NCBI RefSeq assembly: GCF_036370855.1
Contig: NC_088111.1
Coordinates: 24,897,501 to 24,961,500 of the forward strand
From: Dromaius novaehollandiae
Taxonomy: Eukaryota; Chordata; Aves; Casuariiformes; Dromaiidae
Reading direction: 5' to 3'
DNA length: 64,000 bases
This document shows, piece by piece, positions 25,972-37,055 of this stretch (positions are counted from its first letter, which is position 1; every line of letters begins with the position of its first letter). The position numbers and the translations under genes are program-made. The notes beneath the pieces were generated by a model, which was given only the letters and a program-made list of their open reading frames with translations, ran no database searches and was not told the DNA's origin.

Positions 25972-26530
25972 TTACTTAGTAATAGTTGTGTTTGCTATTG
26001 TCCTCCTCAGAACATCCTTCATCTCCTTGTTCCTCGGGCTGTAGATCAGGGGGTTCACCATACAGACTATCAGTGTGTAAAACACAGACACCACTTTGTA
26101 TTGATCGTCTGAGCTGCTGGACATGGGTCTTAAGCAGATAAAGAAGAGTCTCATAGAATAGGGTGAGAGCTGATAGATGGGAGGCACAGGTGGAAAAGAT
26201 TTTCCACCCGTCTCAGGCACGATGAATCTGTAGAATGGAAACGATGATATACAGCTAAGAGATGGGGACGACTAAAATGGTGCTCAACCCTGCTACTGCA
26301 GAAAAGGCCACATGCACCATGTGAGCAAAGTGTGTATCAGAGCAGGAGAGTTTCTGAGTGAGGAATGTCACAAAAGAAGTGATTGATGACACTGGGGGCC
26401 ACAGAAGGACAGGCTTAACAAAGAAGCTGTGTGGGCAACAGCATTAATGCAACTGCGTAAGTATGATGCAGAAACCAACTGAACACAGAGCTTTCTGGAT
26501 ATAAGGGCTGTGTACTGCATAAGGGTACAC
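25972..26530 (-). pseudogene. Olfactory receptor, TM4-to-tail fragment
   Basis: From about 26530 downward the minus strand reads QYTALISRKLCVQLVSASY (end of loop 2 and TM4), then SLSFCGP and a decayed FFCDIP loop. It continues with YLRPMSSSSDDQYKVVSVF and VNPLIYSPRNKEMKDVLRR (TM6/TM7) to a stop at 25972. The frame changes several times between 26220 and 26400. The NPLIYSLRNK motif carries a Leu-to-Pro change. TM1-TM3 are absent here, but a separate piece with TM1-TM2 lies at 30816-30601 on the same strand. It resembles OR5/OR8-type receptors. Confidence 0.85.
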
Positions 26531-26957
26531 TGAAGTTTGAGTCTGTTAATTATTCCCATGTTTTTGGGGTGGAATTCATGTGACCAAATAAAGATATCTA
26601 CAGCTGAATAGTCCTCTACATTTACTCTGTTATCAAGGGAAATGAATGAGCACTTTCAGAAAGCAGTTAATTTCATCCAATAAAAGAGGTCAGAAGACTC
26701 CTATTGTTAATTGCCTAAGACTTTTATAAGGTTTTATAAGACGTCTTTATAAGATGTTTATAAAGTATGCATATGGTGAGAGCTCAGAATGAAATAATTA
26801 TAAAGTAGGTACTTAAATCTGGAAAGAAAGATTATCTGACATAATCAAGTATAAACCAGAAGATCAGTTCTTAACAGCCTCTACAGGTTTGTTTTCATGA
26901 AGGAATCTCACAAGCACAATTGAGAATTACTGAGGAGTCAGGATATAGTAACAACTG
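26531..26957. other. Spacer, nothing recognised
   Basis: AT-rich sequence between the OR fragment and LTR 4. No feature is supported. Confidence 0.4.
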
Positions 26958-26962
26958 TTTCT

Positions 26963-27573
26963 TGTCCCGATCCAATATCGGGAGGTGTCGTTACGATCCC
27001 AAGGATGAGATTAAGACCCTAAAACCGGTCAAATACCGCACAACCTTTTAACTTTATTTTCAACGGAGTGGGGAGAAAAGGTGGGGAAAGGCGAAGGGGA
27101 GAGGGAAAAAGGGTAAGGGGAAAAGATAGAGAAAGTTGGAAAAGGAGGAAAGAAACTAGCTACCGCCACTCCAAGTCCGATGATGTTCCGCTGACTCCAC
27201 TCAAGATCTCCAGTCGTCGTAAACAAGCGCCCCCCCGCCATTCACACAGTCTGCAGTTTTTATAGGTTCTTGCCCCGCCTCTGGGCGGTGCTTCCTCACT
27301 TCCCGTGCAGATTAGCTGTCATGCGCAGTCCGCCCTCTCGGAACCTTCCAGAAACAGGATAGGGGCATCTGGGGGGGGGTCTCCTGCTCATGCGTGTATG
27401 GCAAATGTGTACGTGCGGTTCGTGCCAGACGTGCTGTTCCCCTAGAAGCCGCCTTCTGCCCTTTTCGTGCCTTTTTTCCCCTGTGCAGGTGCATGAGGTT
27501 GCTTACCTGGCAGACGGCTCCTGGGGGTTGAGCAATGGCGAGACAAAACCGCATTTAGTACCGGTTCTCTACA
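26963..27573 (-). mobile_element. Solo LTR 4, variant U3
   Basis: On the minus strand the element runs from 'tgtagagaaccggtac' to 'ggatcgggaca', 611 bp. It has a perfect 5-bp target duplication TTTCT at 26958-26962 and 27574-27578. The R-U5 part (plus strand 26963-27120, 'tgtcccgatccaatatcggg' and following) matches LTR 1 and LTR 3. The U3 part is different and shorter, so it is a relative with an exchanged promoter region. No viral genes are attached. Confidence 0.9.
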
Positions 27574-27578
27574 TTTCT

Positions 27579-30575
27579 AAATAAAAATGGCTATCTACAG
27601 AGGACAGGAAAAAAGGTATGCAGATCAGCAAATTGAAATGACTGCAGATTTAGAAGATGATGACCTTGTAAAAACAGGATGATTAATAAACGGTGATATT
27701 TTAGGGCATTATCACAACCTTGTTCAGAGCTGGAAGCTATATGGCCTTGCTGAAATTCTCCCAGAACTCTAGCGCTTTCCTAAGCAGTATTTTTCTTAAG
27801 AACTGGGCATATTTATAATTAAAACTCCACTCAAATATCACCTTTGATTACAATTTCTAGTTTAACCAAACAACAACATTCTCATTTCTGAAGAACCATA
27901 AACACGAATTTGTTTACATAACTAGGGGCTCTGTACCAAAAATACATTATTCAGAAGAAAGCAGCCCTGAAGGTATGGTTGAGAAGGTCAAGGTTGATGT
28001 GGGCCTTTCCACAATCAAAAGATAGCATTCATACTGTGTTTGGGGTTTTTTTAGATTTACTGACTACTATCTCATTTATTTCACTTTTTTCATTTCATCT
28101 GAGAACGATCGAGCAAAAATTAAAGTGAAATCACCACTTTCTTGTTACATGATTTTCACCTCAGAAATAGCTAGGTGTTTTAGTTCTCCTTGCTCTGTTA
28201 ATTCCTCATGCTTACCTTCCCTAAGTGGTGAAAGTAGAGGAAATTATTTGCTCATCAGAGACAAACCATTGCAGGAATGTTCCTGTAGAGGTGGCAACAA
28301 GCAAATTCCCGCTAACCATTTATGGTCAGCAATGAAATGCTTTGATAGTAGCAAGTGTAGCTCCAACATGACTGGTAAGTCATTTCCTTGGAACCAGGTG
28401 GCTCTTCCACTTCAAACTGCAGGCATGTTCTCAAATATGAGTGGCATTTATCTGTATCACATTGCCGATGCATATTGGCACTGGACTCCTGAGACCTTCC
28501 ATAAAGCTGACTGTGGTGTACTGTTGAAAATTACATCCTACCTTCTTTCTGCATAAGCAAGCCTTTTCTCTCCAGGGCTTTATACTGGGAATAGCTCTCT
28601 AATACAAAATCTGCTTTTTAATATTTAAAATAAATTACACTGAAATGAAGGTACTGTCTTCATGCATAATAAGCCTTCATGTTTGTAAACAGTGTTACTG
28701 CTTAATTTCTTCTCCTTCTTGCTCTTTTTCCTCTTCACATTATAAGAAAACATACAGTAGTCTAGGTTATTGATGAACAGTGAGCCAAATTCTCTGTCAG
28801 TGTCATCTTGCATATTTCGGCTGGTTTGGTGGACCTGTTCTAAATGACAGTTCCTATGGATGTAATCTGGTAGCCTTCACAGTGACTTGAACCCTGGGAA
28901 GCTGTGGTTTGGCTTTGGTCTTTAGTAGTTTCTCTCTTTTCTGTGTAAAATAACTTTACAAGGATATGAACCAAACAAATAAAAGAAGAGGGGAAATTGT
29001 GGATGTCACTAAATACACATTTTGAAACAGATTTGTTTCTTCTGGTAGAGGGATTTGGGAACCTTTATTTCAAGGATTAGTGCTGAATGAGATGCTTCAC
29101 TCATTTCAGTCTTTGCTGCATGGTGGGAAACTTGGCCATAGTAAGAGTTCTCTATTTTGAAATGAGTTAATGTGAGATTAAAAATCAAAGATGAGTGTGT
29201 ACATTTTTGTCTGACGGTGCTTTGGAGAAGATTCTTTATGAACTCCGAATTCAAGGACTACTGAGGCATGAATGGAAGCTGTGTTTTGGGGCCCTTGCAG
29301 TGGTGTTCCCCTTAGCAAGCTAGGCTTTTAGATGGGACTGCCTTCTATTTTTCTAATCCATGATGGCACTTCCGTATGTTTCTGTGCACAGCATTTTTCA
29401 AGGTAACCAAGAACATGCTCAGTGGTATAAGTGAAGAGATAACAAATGAATGGACTGTATGGCCAAGAAAAGCCATTGTTCTCATACAGACCCTGGTCTG
29501 GAAACCAAAAGGATGACCAGGCTTTCTGTTTAAGATGAAGTTTTGAAAGTTTTGCTTGGAAAGTTTTGAAAATGGTTATCCACCTTGGGGCGTTCCCAGG
29601 CAGACACTTCCTGGACCTTATGGAGTTCATGATCAAGGTAGCTGTCAAAATTTGAGCAAGAGATTCCTGGAATATATTTGGTAGGAAAAAAGGAAGTGTG
29701 TGTAATAAGATCACTGAGTCTTATAAAAGGGTTTGCTTCTCTGCTCTGCTACATAACTGAAGCTTAGAATTTGGTTCTGATCATTCTCCGGGAAATCTTG
29801 GGTAACTTAACGCACATCTCGGTGGCATGTCACACCTTGTGCTTCTGGAGAAGGAAAAAGAAAAAAAAGGGGTTTGTATTTGGGATTAATCTAACTAAAT
29901 TTTAGGAGAGTCAAATTCAGCTTCTTTAAATTCAGAGGTGGGATTCAGCTCCAGATTCATACACATAATTCCCTGTATCAGCAATATAAATGCCTGTATG
30001 TGTTTCGGGTATCAAGGTTCCCATTGTATTTCATGGACATTCAGCCAACAGTATTACTGAATTCAATAGCACAAATTATCTCACCCTAAAGTAGACATTT
30101 ACATGTGCTCATCAGAACATCCTGAACTCCATAGACTGTTCTTCTTGGGTTCCCACAGGATCTAGATGTCATAATCCCTAAGCCCCAGGTCAGATATCTA
30201 CATGTGGAATTGTGTGCCACTGCAGGTGTCTATGTCACAGAGAGCCACACATCAACCAGTTGTCTGGGATTCATTTGGGTAACGTTTCATCTTACTCTAG
30301 AGGAGACACTCATATTTTTAGATGAATTACTATATTTTCTTGACTACACCTCTACTGACTACACCTTGGAATTGGCATTCTAGTCCCTCTTTAGATGCCT
30401 GTGAAGTTCAGAGGGATGAATCCTACACCACATGTGTTTCTAATGGGGTCAGTAGTCACTTAAAATGGAGGTGTATTCAGATGATTCATTCTCATGAGAA
30501 AACGTGTGTGGGATAGGTAATACAACTTGTCCTCTGGCAGTGTCTATTTTTACTGTTGACTCCAAGAGGACCCCC
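27579..30575. other. Intergenic, no gene seen
   Basis: This is AT-rich spacer. It ends in a T-run (about 30579-30597) next to the OR fragment. No exon or classified repeat was recognised. Confidence 0.4.
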
Positions 30576-30600
30576 AACTTTTTTTTTTTTTTTTTAATAG

Positions 30601-30816
30601 TTACATGCCTTTGCCTGTAGCCTTCCTCTTTGCTGCAAAAGTCAGCAACATCCTTGGGGCAATAACAGCAGAGTAGCTGACATCTAAGATGGGCAGGTTA
30701 CTAAGAAGGAAATACATGGGAGCATGCAGCTGAGACTCAGTCTTGATTAACATCACCATCTCAAAGTTTCCCACCAGAATCAGTAAGTAAATGAAAGAAA
30801 ACCCCACAATTAGCAT
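30601..30816 (-). pseudogene. Olfactory receptor TM1-TM2 fragment
   Basis: The minus frame reads FSFIYLLILVGNFEMVMLI (TM1 with the conserved GN), then the ..LHAPMYFLLSNLPILDVSYS block of TM2 (family pattern [16 protein letters not shown]) and IAPRMLLTFAAKRKA. It then ends in unrelated residues and a stop next to a T-run. Without TM3-TM7 it cannot be functional. It lies on the same strand as, and correctly placed upstream of, the OR piece at 26530-25972. Confidence 0.8.
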
Positions 30817-30839
30817 AACCAGTGTGTTAAAGGATGTTA

Positions 30840-31890
30840 TAGAGTCACTGTCCTGGCAGGCTCTGGGAACCAGGGATCCCTCCTACCTGGCCACTGGAGC
30901 CCAGCCTAGTGAGGCTGGGGATCTGGAAGGCTTTCTGTCCCAGGCTGATGGAGGCAGCTGCTGCTCTTCCATTTGCAGGTTCAGTCAATAGCAAGGCTGA
31001 GCCCTCTGTCCCTCTAATATCCCTACCCAGACTCTGGGCCTCTTGCTCAACGGCTAGTCCAGCCTGGAGTTTGCTGGAGAATCCCACCCCAACGCACACC
31101 AGGTTAGGGAAAAACACCGTGGCCCCCTCAGCAGCTGGTGCCCAAGCACATGGGTGCTATGAAATGCGGTCCAGCACCAGCCACTAACACTGAGACCCTC
31201 ACTCTACTCACCCCCCCTCCACCCCCAGCTGGCCTGCACAATACATGGGCAATATGAGTCCTGAGCACCTGAGACCCTCTCTCACCTCAGTTACTGGCAT
31301 CACAATCATGGGGGCCACTGCTGTCTCAGCTCTGACTCCAGTTGCTGGCCCCAAATTTGCTCACTCAGATCTCTCCAGTTGCTGGCACCTAGACCTTACA
31401 GCACTCACACACAGGGGCAGAGTGAAGTTACATGGAAAGATAGTTGAGAGGATTTAACAGGAAGATAGGATAGACTGCGGTGATGAGCCGCAGGGCTCTG
31501 TCACACAAGCATAATGACTGGCAACTGCTTACATATGACCAGTCCCTTTTACACACCACTTCCCTATTCCCCTTCTGTGTTCCTCCCTCATCCCCTGCCC
31601 TACATATTGCTTTGTCAGTTCTGCATGGTTCCACAACACTCCATGAACAACTTGAAATCCTCAATTACAAAGTCCAGGTTATCCCTCTCCAAAACTATGC
31701 CTATGGTTTCTTAATGGCCAATTCATTAGAGACTGGAGACTTTTGGTCTTTGTCATTGTCTGTTATTCCTTGCCTATCAGGTTCAGCTCTGTGGGTTTTT
31801 TTTATCACTTCCCCCTTTGTCCTTGATCAGATATCCTTAATGAAGCAGATGCTCTGAAAATTCACAAACCCTTACATTGTCTACTGTGAG
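30840..31890. repeat. Probable old LTR-like repeat
   Basis: The segment around 31440-31560 ('gagccgcagggctctgtcac', then 'gcttacatatgaccagtccc') resembles 52530-52625 ('ttacacatgactggcccctt') in text and order. Both look like copies of one dispersed element, possibly an LTR. Termini and orientation could not be determined. No gene is supported. Confidence 0.3.
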
Positions 31891-31894
31891 CTGC

Positions 31895-31920
31895 TGCCTA
31901 TTCCATTGTCTATTAGGCAA
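31895..31920 (+). repeat. 26-bp dispersed motif, copy 1
   Basis: The motif 'tgcctattccattgtctatt' followed by 'aggcaa' recurs with one mismatch at 47749-47774. GCCTA and TAGGC form short inverted arms. Similarity continues weakly downstream ('ttattcttgggatct' against 'ttattcttcggatct'), so both are probably pieces of one repeat family. Confidence 0.6.
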
Positions 31921-32519
31921 GGGCTTTCAAAGAGATCAGATTTGGATACAGGCAAAGGAACTCCTTCAGAAACCTTGCAATGCAGCTCAGAGGGTATTTT
32001 ATTCTTGGGATCTCCTGGCCTTGCTCGTGTCACGCTGCACACTCTCTGCCCGGGCTCTTCACAGAGGCCGGGGTGGCAATGCAATAGACAATGTGGGCAT
32101 GTCTGAAAATCAAGGGGTGCCTCTCCTTTCACTTCCCACCCCCGGGCTGGAGCCTGCCATTCCCCAGCGAGGATGAAACCTGAGCACTGTGCCATAGCAT
32201 CCAACCCCGCCAGGTGACGTGTCACCACGACTCACCAGCAAGTGTCAACACACATGCTGGTGGGCCAGAGGAGGATGAGGGAATCTTGCTTTTGGTGCAC
32301 AATTCCTCCTCTGCCATCTTCTTCATGCGCAGGCCCCTTCTTGCCACTGCAGAGCATCTGCAGCTCACAGGGCCCCAGCCAGTGCTTCAGGCAGAAGGTC
32401 CTGCCTCCTCTGCAGAGAGGAACAGCAGGGGCTGACTTGGAGGCTGCTTCCTTGGGCCATGCTGGGAATCCCCCTGGCAGAGTCTCGGGAACGGAGGCCA
32501 GAGTCCACAGTGGTAGAAA

Positions 32520-32730
32520 TCTGCCACAGTCACTGCCCCCATGGGCACCTGCTGTGGAGGTCGGAGCTGGGGCCATGGGGCAGGAGGTCAGAGTTGGGCT
32601 CTGTGGGGCACTGGGACAGAGCTGTGGCCTTGGGGCAGTGAGTGGCAGCTGGGTCTGTGGAACAGGAGGTCCGGGCCGGGGCTGTGGGGCAGGGGGAAAG
32701 AGCTGTCTGGGGCCCCATAGAGGGCAGGGG
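32520..32730. repeat. GC-rich imperfect minisatellite
   Basis: Units containing 'gggctgtggggcaggaggtc' or 'ggggcactgggacagagctg' recur imperfectly. Open frames appear on both strands, as expected for GC-rich repeats with few stops, so none is called as a gene. Confidence 0.55.
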
Positions 32731-32939
32731 CCGAGTCTGCCCGAGCTGAGCCTCAGTGCCCCACACACTCCCACCGGCCCAGGCCTGGTGTGGCAGTGCC
32801 GAGGTGCCGGTGCCTTGAGGGAGCTGCCTTCCTGGAATCTTAAAGCCATGGGCTCAGTGCGCCCTTCGTGTATCTGTCTGCTCTCCTGGGGTGTGCAGTT
32901 GTGTGCCTTGCAACTGCCTTGATTGCTCCCTTGGCATAC

Positions 32940-33290
32940 TCCAGGCTCCTTTGCACAACCTTAGATCCCTTCTCCATGCATGCTCTGGTCCCTTCATGCA
33001 TGCTAAAGTCTCCTCCACTCCTCTCCCTGCATCCTCAGGTACCTTCCATTTCCCTCCGTGAGCACCCTGAGTCCCCTGCTTCCCCCTCCCTCAGCAGTCT
33101 TCTCCCTTCCATCTCCCCCGAGGCATGCTCTGATCCCCACCGTTGCTCACCACGCACACTCTCAGCCCCTCCGTTCCCTTCCCTCTGTGCTCCCATTCCC
33201 TCCATTCACCTCCCAGCATGCTCACATCCCCTCCCTTTTCCCCCACTCACACTCACTTCCCCTCTGCAGCTTCTCTCCTCTGCAGTCAGT
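32940..33290. repeat. CT-rich imperfect repeat
   Basis: Repeated 'gcatgctc' plus 'cccctcc/ttccctcc' phrases occur at irregular spacing of about 30-60 bp on a strongly pyrimidine-rich plus strand. No gene is supported. Confidence 0.5.
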
Positions 33291-33499
33291 GAATGAAAAT
33301 AGGTTTTGGGGTTCCAGTGATAATCCCAGCCTGGCCCCACCCTTCACTTTGTTTTGCTCTGTTAGGATCACATCTTTAACCCCCCCCCAAATTAGAACCC
33401 ACCCCAAGACCAGGATTCCCAGAGGCTGCCTCTAACGCAGAGAGAATTTAGTGCCGAGGGGAAGAAATAACCTTTCCGATAAGCTTTTTTTTTTTTTTT

Positions 33500-34265
33500 T
33501 TCTTCCTGATTTTCCCAGGCTCTTACACTGTTGGGAGCCATTCATGGTGGATTTGCCTTAACACAGTTTTCAGGGTGAGAGAGCAAACCCCTCTGCTCCT
33601 CCACTAGGCCATGGCATCTCCATTCCTGAGGCCTAGTGAAGCAACAGCTGGGACTTTGCCCTTCCTCCGCAGAGGCTGAGTGAGTGCAATCACAGTCTTC
33701 CTCTTTATTCATTCAGGTGCTTATTTAGGCCTTCCTTCCTCAGCAGAGCCTCTCCTTGCCAGCAGTTACAGCCCCGCAACCCTGATTTGGGGACATCTCA
33801 GGAGCGGCATGCCTGAGATGAGCCCCAGCCTGGGCAACCCCTCCTGTTGCTCCCTGTGCCCCCTGGCATCCTTGGGGAGTGGGCAGTGAGGTGGGGGCAG
33901 CTCCCTAAAGTGCCCCAGGCAGCTCCCCTTACCCTTGCAGGGCCAACCTTGGCAGCGCCTTGGGGGGTAAAGGGGTCCCTGCAGCCCCTCTGTGACATGG
34001 GCTGGGGCATCACGCAGTGCATCGCAGCAACGGCTGCCCCCTCCCCATATGGCCCCGGGAGCCTGAGCTGAGCCCAGGCACTTGGGGGCTGCTCTCACCA
34101 CGGCTCTGCCCTGCCCTGCTGTGCTCTGCGCTGTTCTGGAGGAGCTGCTGTGCTGTGAGCAGGAGAAGGCGAGAGGAGGTGGTGAGACAGCAAAAGACGC
34201 TGTTTGGTTACCTTCCCAGGAGGATGTTGGAGAGGAGCGGTTTGTCCTGGCTGCAAGAGCTATTT
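33500..34265. other. GC-rich spacer, no gene assigned
   Basis: Moderately GC-rich DNA follows a T-run at about 33486-33500. Open frames on both strands lack recognisable motifs. It could include regulatory sequence, but nothing specific is visible. Confidence 0.3.
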
Positions 34266-34268
34266 GGA

Positions 34269-34985
34269 CTAAGTCGGTAGGCTGGTTATTCCCTCTGTGC
34301 CCCTAAGGAAGTCCGCAGTGCTGCTGGGAATTGCTGCCTGTGGAAGCCCTCCATAATATGGCACTGTCAGGGCTGCAGAACTTGTGCATTTAGAATCTTT
34401 GTTCCCCAGCAGCGTGTCCAGCCCTGTGTCACTATTCCCTTGTCGGCTGCGGCCACAGGACCTTTGGTCCTCGCTCCAATAACTGTCCCCTCCTTTGCTG
34501 CTGTCACACTTGTGGTCCTTGGTATTGTGGAACCAACCTGGTTTGACAGGAGTGTTTTGGAGGTAGACGGTCATGGCTACTGAAGTCTCTGAGGACTGAG
34601 AAGGTGCGTGAGAGGAGGAATTGTAAAGGTGCTTCATGTCTAAAGAATTTGCAGACAGCTCCTGTGTAATTCCCTGTTGCTGCTGTCTTTGGTTTTGGAT
34701 TATCATTCCACCCAGACCTTCGGACTACTGGCACTCGTGTCTATGGGCTCAGTAATTTCCGTATTGTCTTGTGGACCAAACGCTTGCTTCACTCTCAGGA
34801 CGTTTACCTTGTCCTCTTCAGCAATTTTCTTTGCCTGAGAAACTTCTTCAAAAGTAAAGAACTTTTCTTCCATGCTTACAAAAGTTGATATGGGCTTCAT
34901 ATTGCTGTTTGAGTTCAGATTCTGAGGAAGAATGGACCTCAGGCAGACTGAGGGAGTCCTTACAGAAGTCAAAATGTCTTTACCT
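34269..34985 (-). pseudogene. Unidentified coding remnant, likely retrocopy
   Basis: Two adjoining minus-strand frames look like real protein. The first (34972-34703) contains SMEEKFFTFEEVSQAKKIAE and VKQAFGPQDNTEI, acidic and helix-like. The second (34706-34269) starts at QRQQQQGITQELSANS and is Ser/Thr/Asn/Gln-rich to its stop. They overlap by a few bases, which fits one indel in a formerly continuous frame of about 230 codons. No introns are evident over 700 bp, which suggests a retrocopy or one large exon. I do not recognise the parent. No poly(A) tail was seen at the 34269 side. It lies immediately upstream of, and opposite to, the ATAD2-like gene. Confidence 0.45.
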
Positions 34986-35098
34986 TGCTCCTTTTCGGTA
35001 AGTAATGTATTTCACACAGCACAATGATGCCACTGCTGAAAGAACTTCCTCCAAAGTGTACCCCAGTCTAAAAGAGCCTGTACCTTTGCTCCCTATAG

Positions 35099-35930
35099 GC
35101 ACGCTATAGTGTGAGAGAAAGGAAACTTGTTGAATGCTATCAAGCTCCGCTGGAAAGCAGGTTATAGGCAGTTTCTCGGAAGGGCTAATTTCTCATGTAT
35201 AAGGGGGATAGAAGATGTTAAATGAAAACATAGGTATGCACAGTGCAATCAGAAATTATAGCTAGGCTCTGTAATTTTAGGGCCATCAAAGGCTGGTGGA
35301 CACCGAGAAGGGGAAGATGGCCAAGATGCTCACAAGGAGTATAACCTTCAGCCCAGGAGTAGTTGTCCAGTATGAAGAGTCTTTGGAAGGTGGGTTATGT
35401 GCACAGTTTGTCAGAAGGGCTGATTCCTTGTGCTTAAGGGTGGGAGGAATAAGTCCTTGAATGACAATGTGCATATGCAGAGACAAACAAGAAATTATGT
35501 CTTGGTACTATAATTACAGGGTCCTCAGAAGACGATGAAGAGCAGGAAGAGGCTGATGGCGAAGATACTCCAAAGCCATCTAACCTTAGGCAAACTGCTG
35601 AAGAGGCTCAAGCCCCGCTGAAAGGTAGGCTATATGCGGAGCCTCTCTGAAGGGCTAATTTCTTGTGTATAAGTGGGATACAGGTTGTTGAATGAAACTC
35701 TATACGTGTACAGACAAATAAGAAGTTCTCTCTAGGTTCTACAGTCACAGGGGCAACACAAGAAGGTGAAGGCCGAGAAGGGGAAGATGGCAAAGATCCC
35801 TGCAAGGAGTATAACCTTCGACCCAGGAAGACTGTCCTGTACTTCCAGGATCCATTGGAAAGTAGGTTACATGCACAGTTTCTCAGAAGAGCTGATTTCT
35901 TGTGTACAGTGGGCTAGAAGTTGCTAGATG
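35099..35930 (+). repeat. Four tandem copies of an ATAD2 linker exon
   Basis: A unit of about 235 bp, made of an exon plus the following intron, occurs four times. Donor sites fall at 35157 (GC), 35390, 35625 and 35862, spaced 233, 235 and 237 bp. The exon ends read RYSVRERKLVECYQAPLE, then EYNLQPR (frameshifted), SNLRQTAEEAQAPLK and EYNLRPRKTVLYFQDPLE. All correspond to the ATAD2 linker motif RY-LRQRK-..YQAPLE. Copies 3 and 4 (105 and 111 bp) enter and leave in the same phase, so extra copies keep the frame. Copy 2 is 109 bp because of a 2-nt loss. The introns also align ('gaagggctaatttctcatgt' against 'gaagggctaatttcttgtgt'). Confidence 0.88.
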
Positions 35931-36090
35931 AAAAGACGTATACCTCCCCACACACACACAACTTTCATTTCAATTCCTTGCCTTCATTCTGCAGGTAAAA
36001 CTCTCTCTTTGTGATTGAGAGGCATGTATCCTGTGCACATTGCAGTTCTTGGCCAGTGCGCATGCTCACTGCTGCTTTCCATTTCTTCAG

Positions 36091-36815
36091 GCCCATCTTC
36101 TCCTGTCAGGCAAAGGGCTGCATCTGCCCATGCTCGGTCACGAAGCCCATGCTGCAAAAGAACAAACAGGTTGGTGTATGGATACTGATAGTTCTCAGGG
36201 AGCCATAGTGGTGCCACTGCCATCACTGAGTAATGCTTGAAAAGATTTTTCCGATTGATGGTCATGATGGGAAAAGCGCAGCACTGTAGCTGTGGCAGCT
36301 GGAGGGTCTAGAGGAAGCAAGGCTTTTTCTTTGGGAAAGAAGACAACTTTCATTAGCTAACAGCTTTTAAAAAGGCAGGATTTGGGGGCCAGCGATGAGA
36401 TGATTGCGGATGTCCTGGCTGAGAATGGGTATCTGCAATTCTTCTGTTCTACACTTGAAGCTAGAATCCCCTTCCACACATTGTCATTCAGCGATTTCAT
36501 CGTGTTGTATAAAAATGTCCACCTGCTTTTCTTCATGCTTGGATAGTGAATGCCAATCAATTCTAGGGAATTTTTAACAGTTTGGGAAGTTTATGTCAGT
36601 GTATAAGTGCTTCTACACTCACTTTCAATTATGAAAACCACAGCAATCTCGCTAACTGCATGTTCAGTTAGAGAGCCCCTTTCCCTTTCTCTTTCATTCA
36701 CATCAGGTGCCTACCCCTAAACTCTGGGAAAGACGAATTCAAGGGAAAGCATGTGGACGGAAGGAAAACCGGAACCACCTTGCCGGAAGTTGATCCAGTG
36801 CAAATTGAGAGTTCG
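36091..36815 (+). pseudogene. ATAD2: ATAD2-like linker exons
   Basis: Exon 36091-36169 (acceptor 'atttcttcag', donor 'gttggt') reads SPSSPVRQRAASA and RSRSPCC, matching the ATAD2 segment with SPARPR...RSPYC. Exon 36707-36815 (acceptor 'catcag', donor 'gtaagg') reads CLPLNSGKDEFKGK and LPEVDPVQIESS, matching CLPLNFRKDELKG and ADVDPMQLDSS before the first AAA domain. The known gene has a Ser/Glu-rich exon between the two. It was not found in 36170-36706, yet the exon ends (2 nt plus 1 nt) still join in frame. Confidence 0.85.
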
Positions 36816-37055
36816 GTAAGGAGCGGTAATTCATTGTGTCAGTGGGGACTTTTCTAGGGGTCATGAAAAACCTTCCCTACTGTGCTGTTGACAGCTCCCA
36901 GGCTTTACAGTTTTCTCTCAGGGAACTTCAAGATTGTCCTGAACCTTGCGTTTGTGCTGGCATAGGAAGCACTAAGGAAGTTTGGAGGAAGCCTTTTTTT
37001 CTAGGATGCAGCTTTCTCTGACCTCTGACATGTCTTCTGTTGCATGTCTCTTTAG

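Noticed and set aside
32232-32922. Open frames of over 200 codons on both strands
   Set aside because: The region is a GC-rich imperfect repeat with few stops. The frames overlap in antisense, have biased composition and show no motif.
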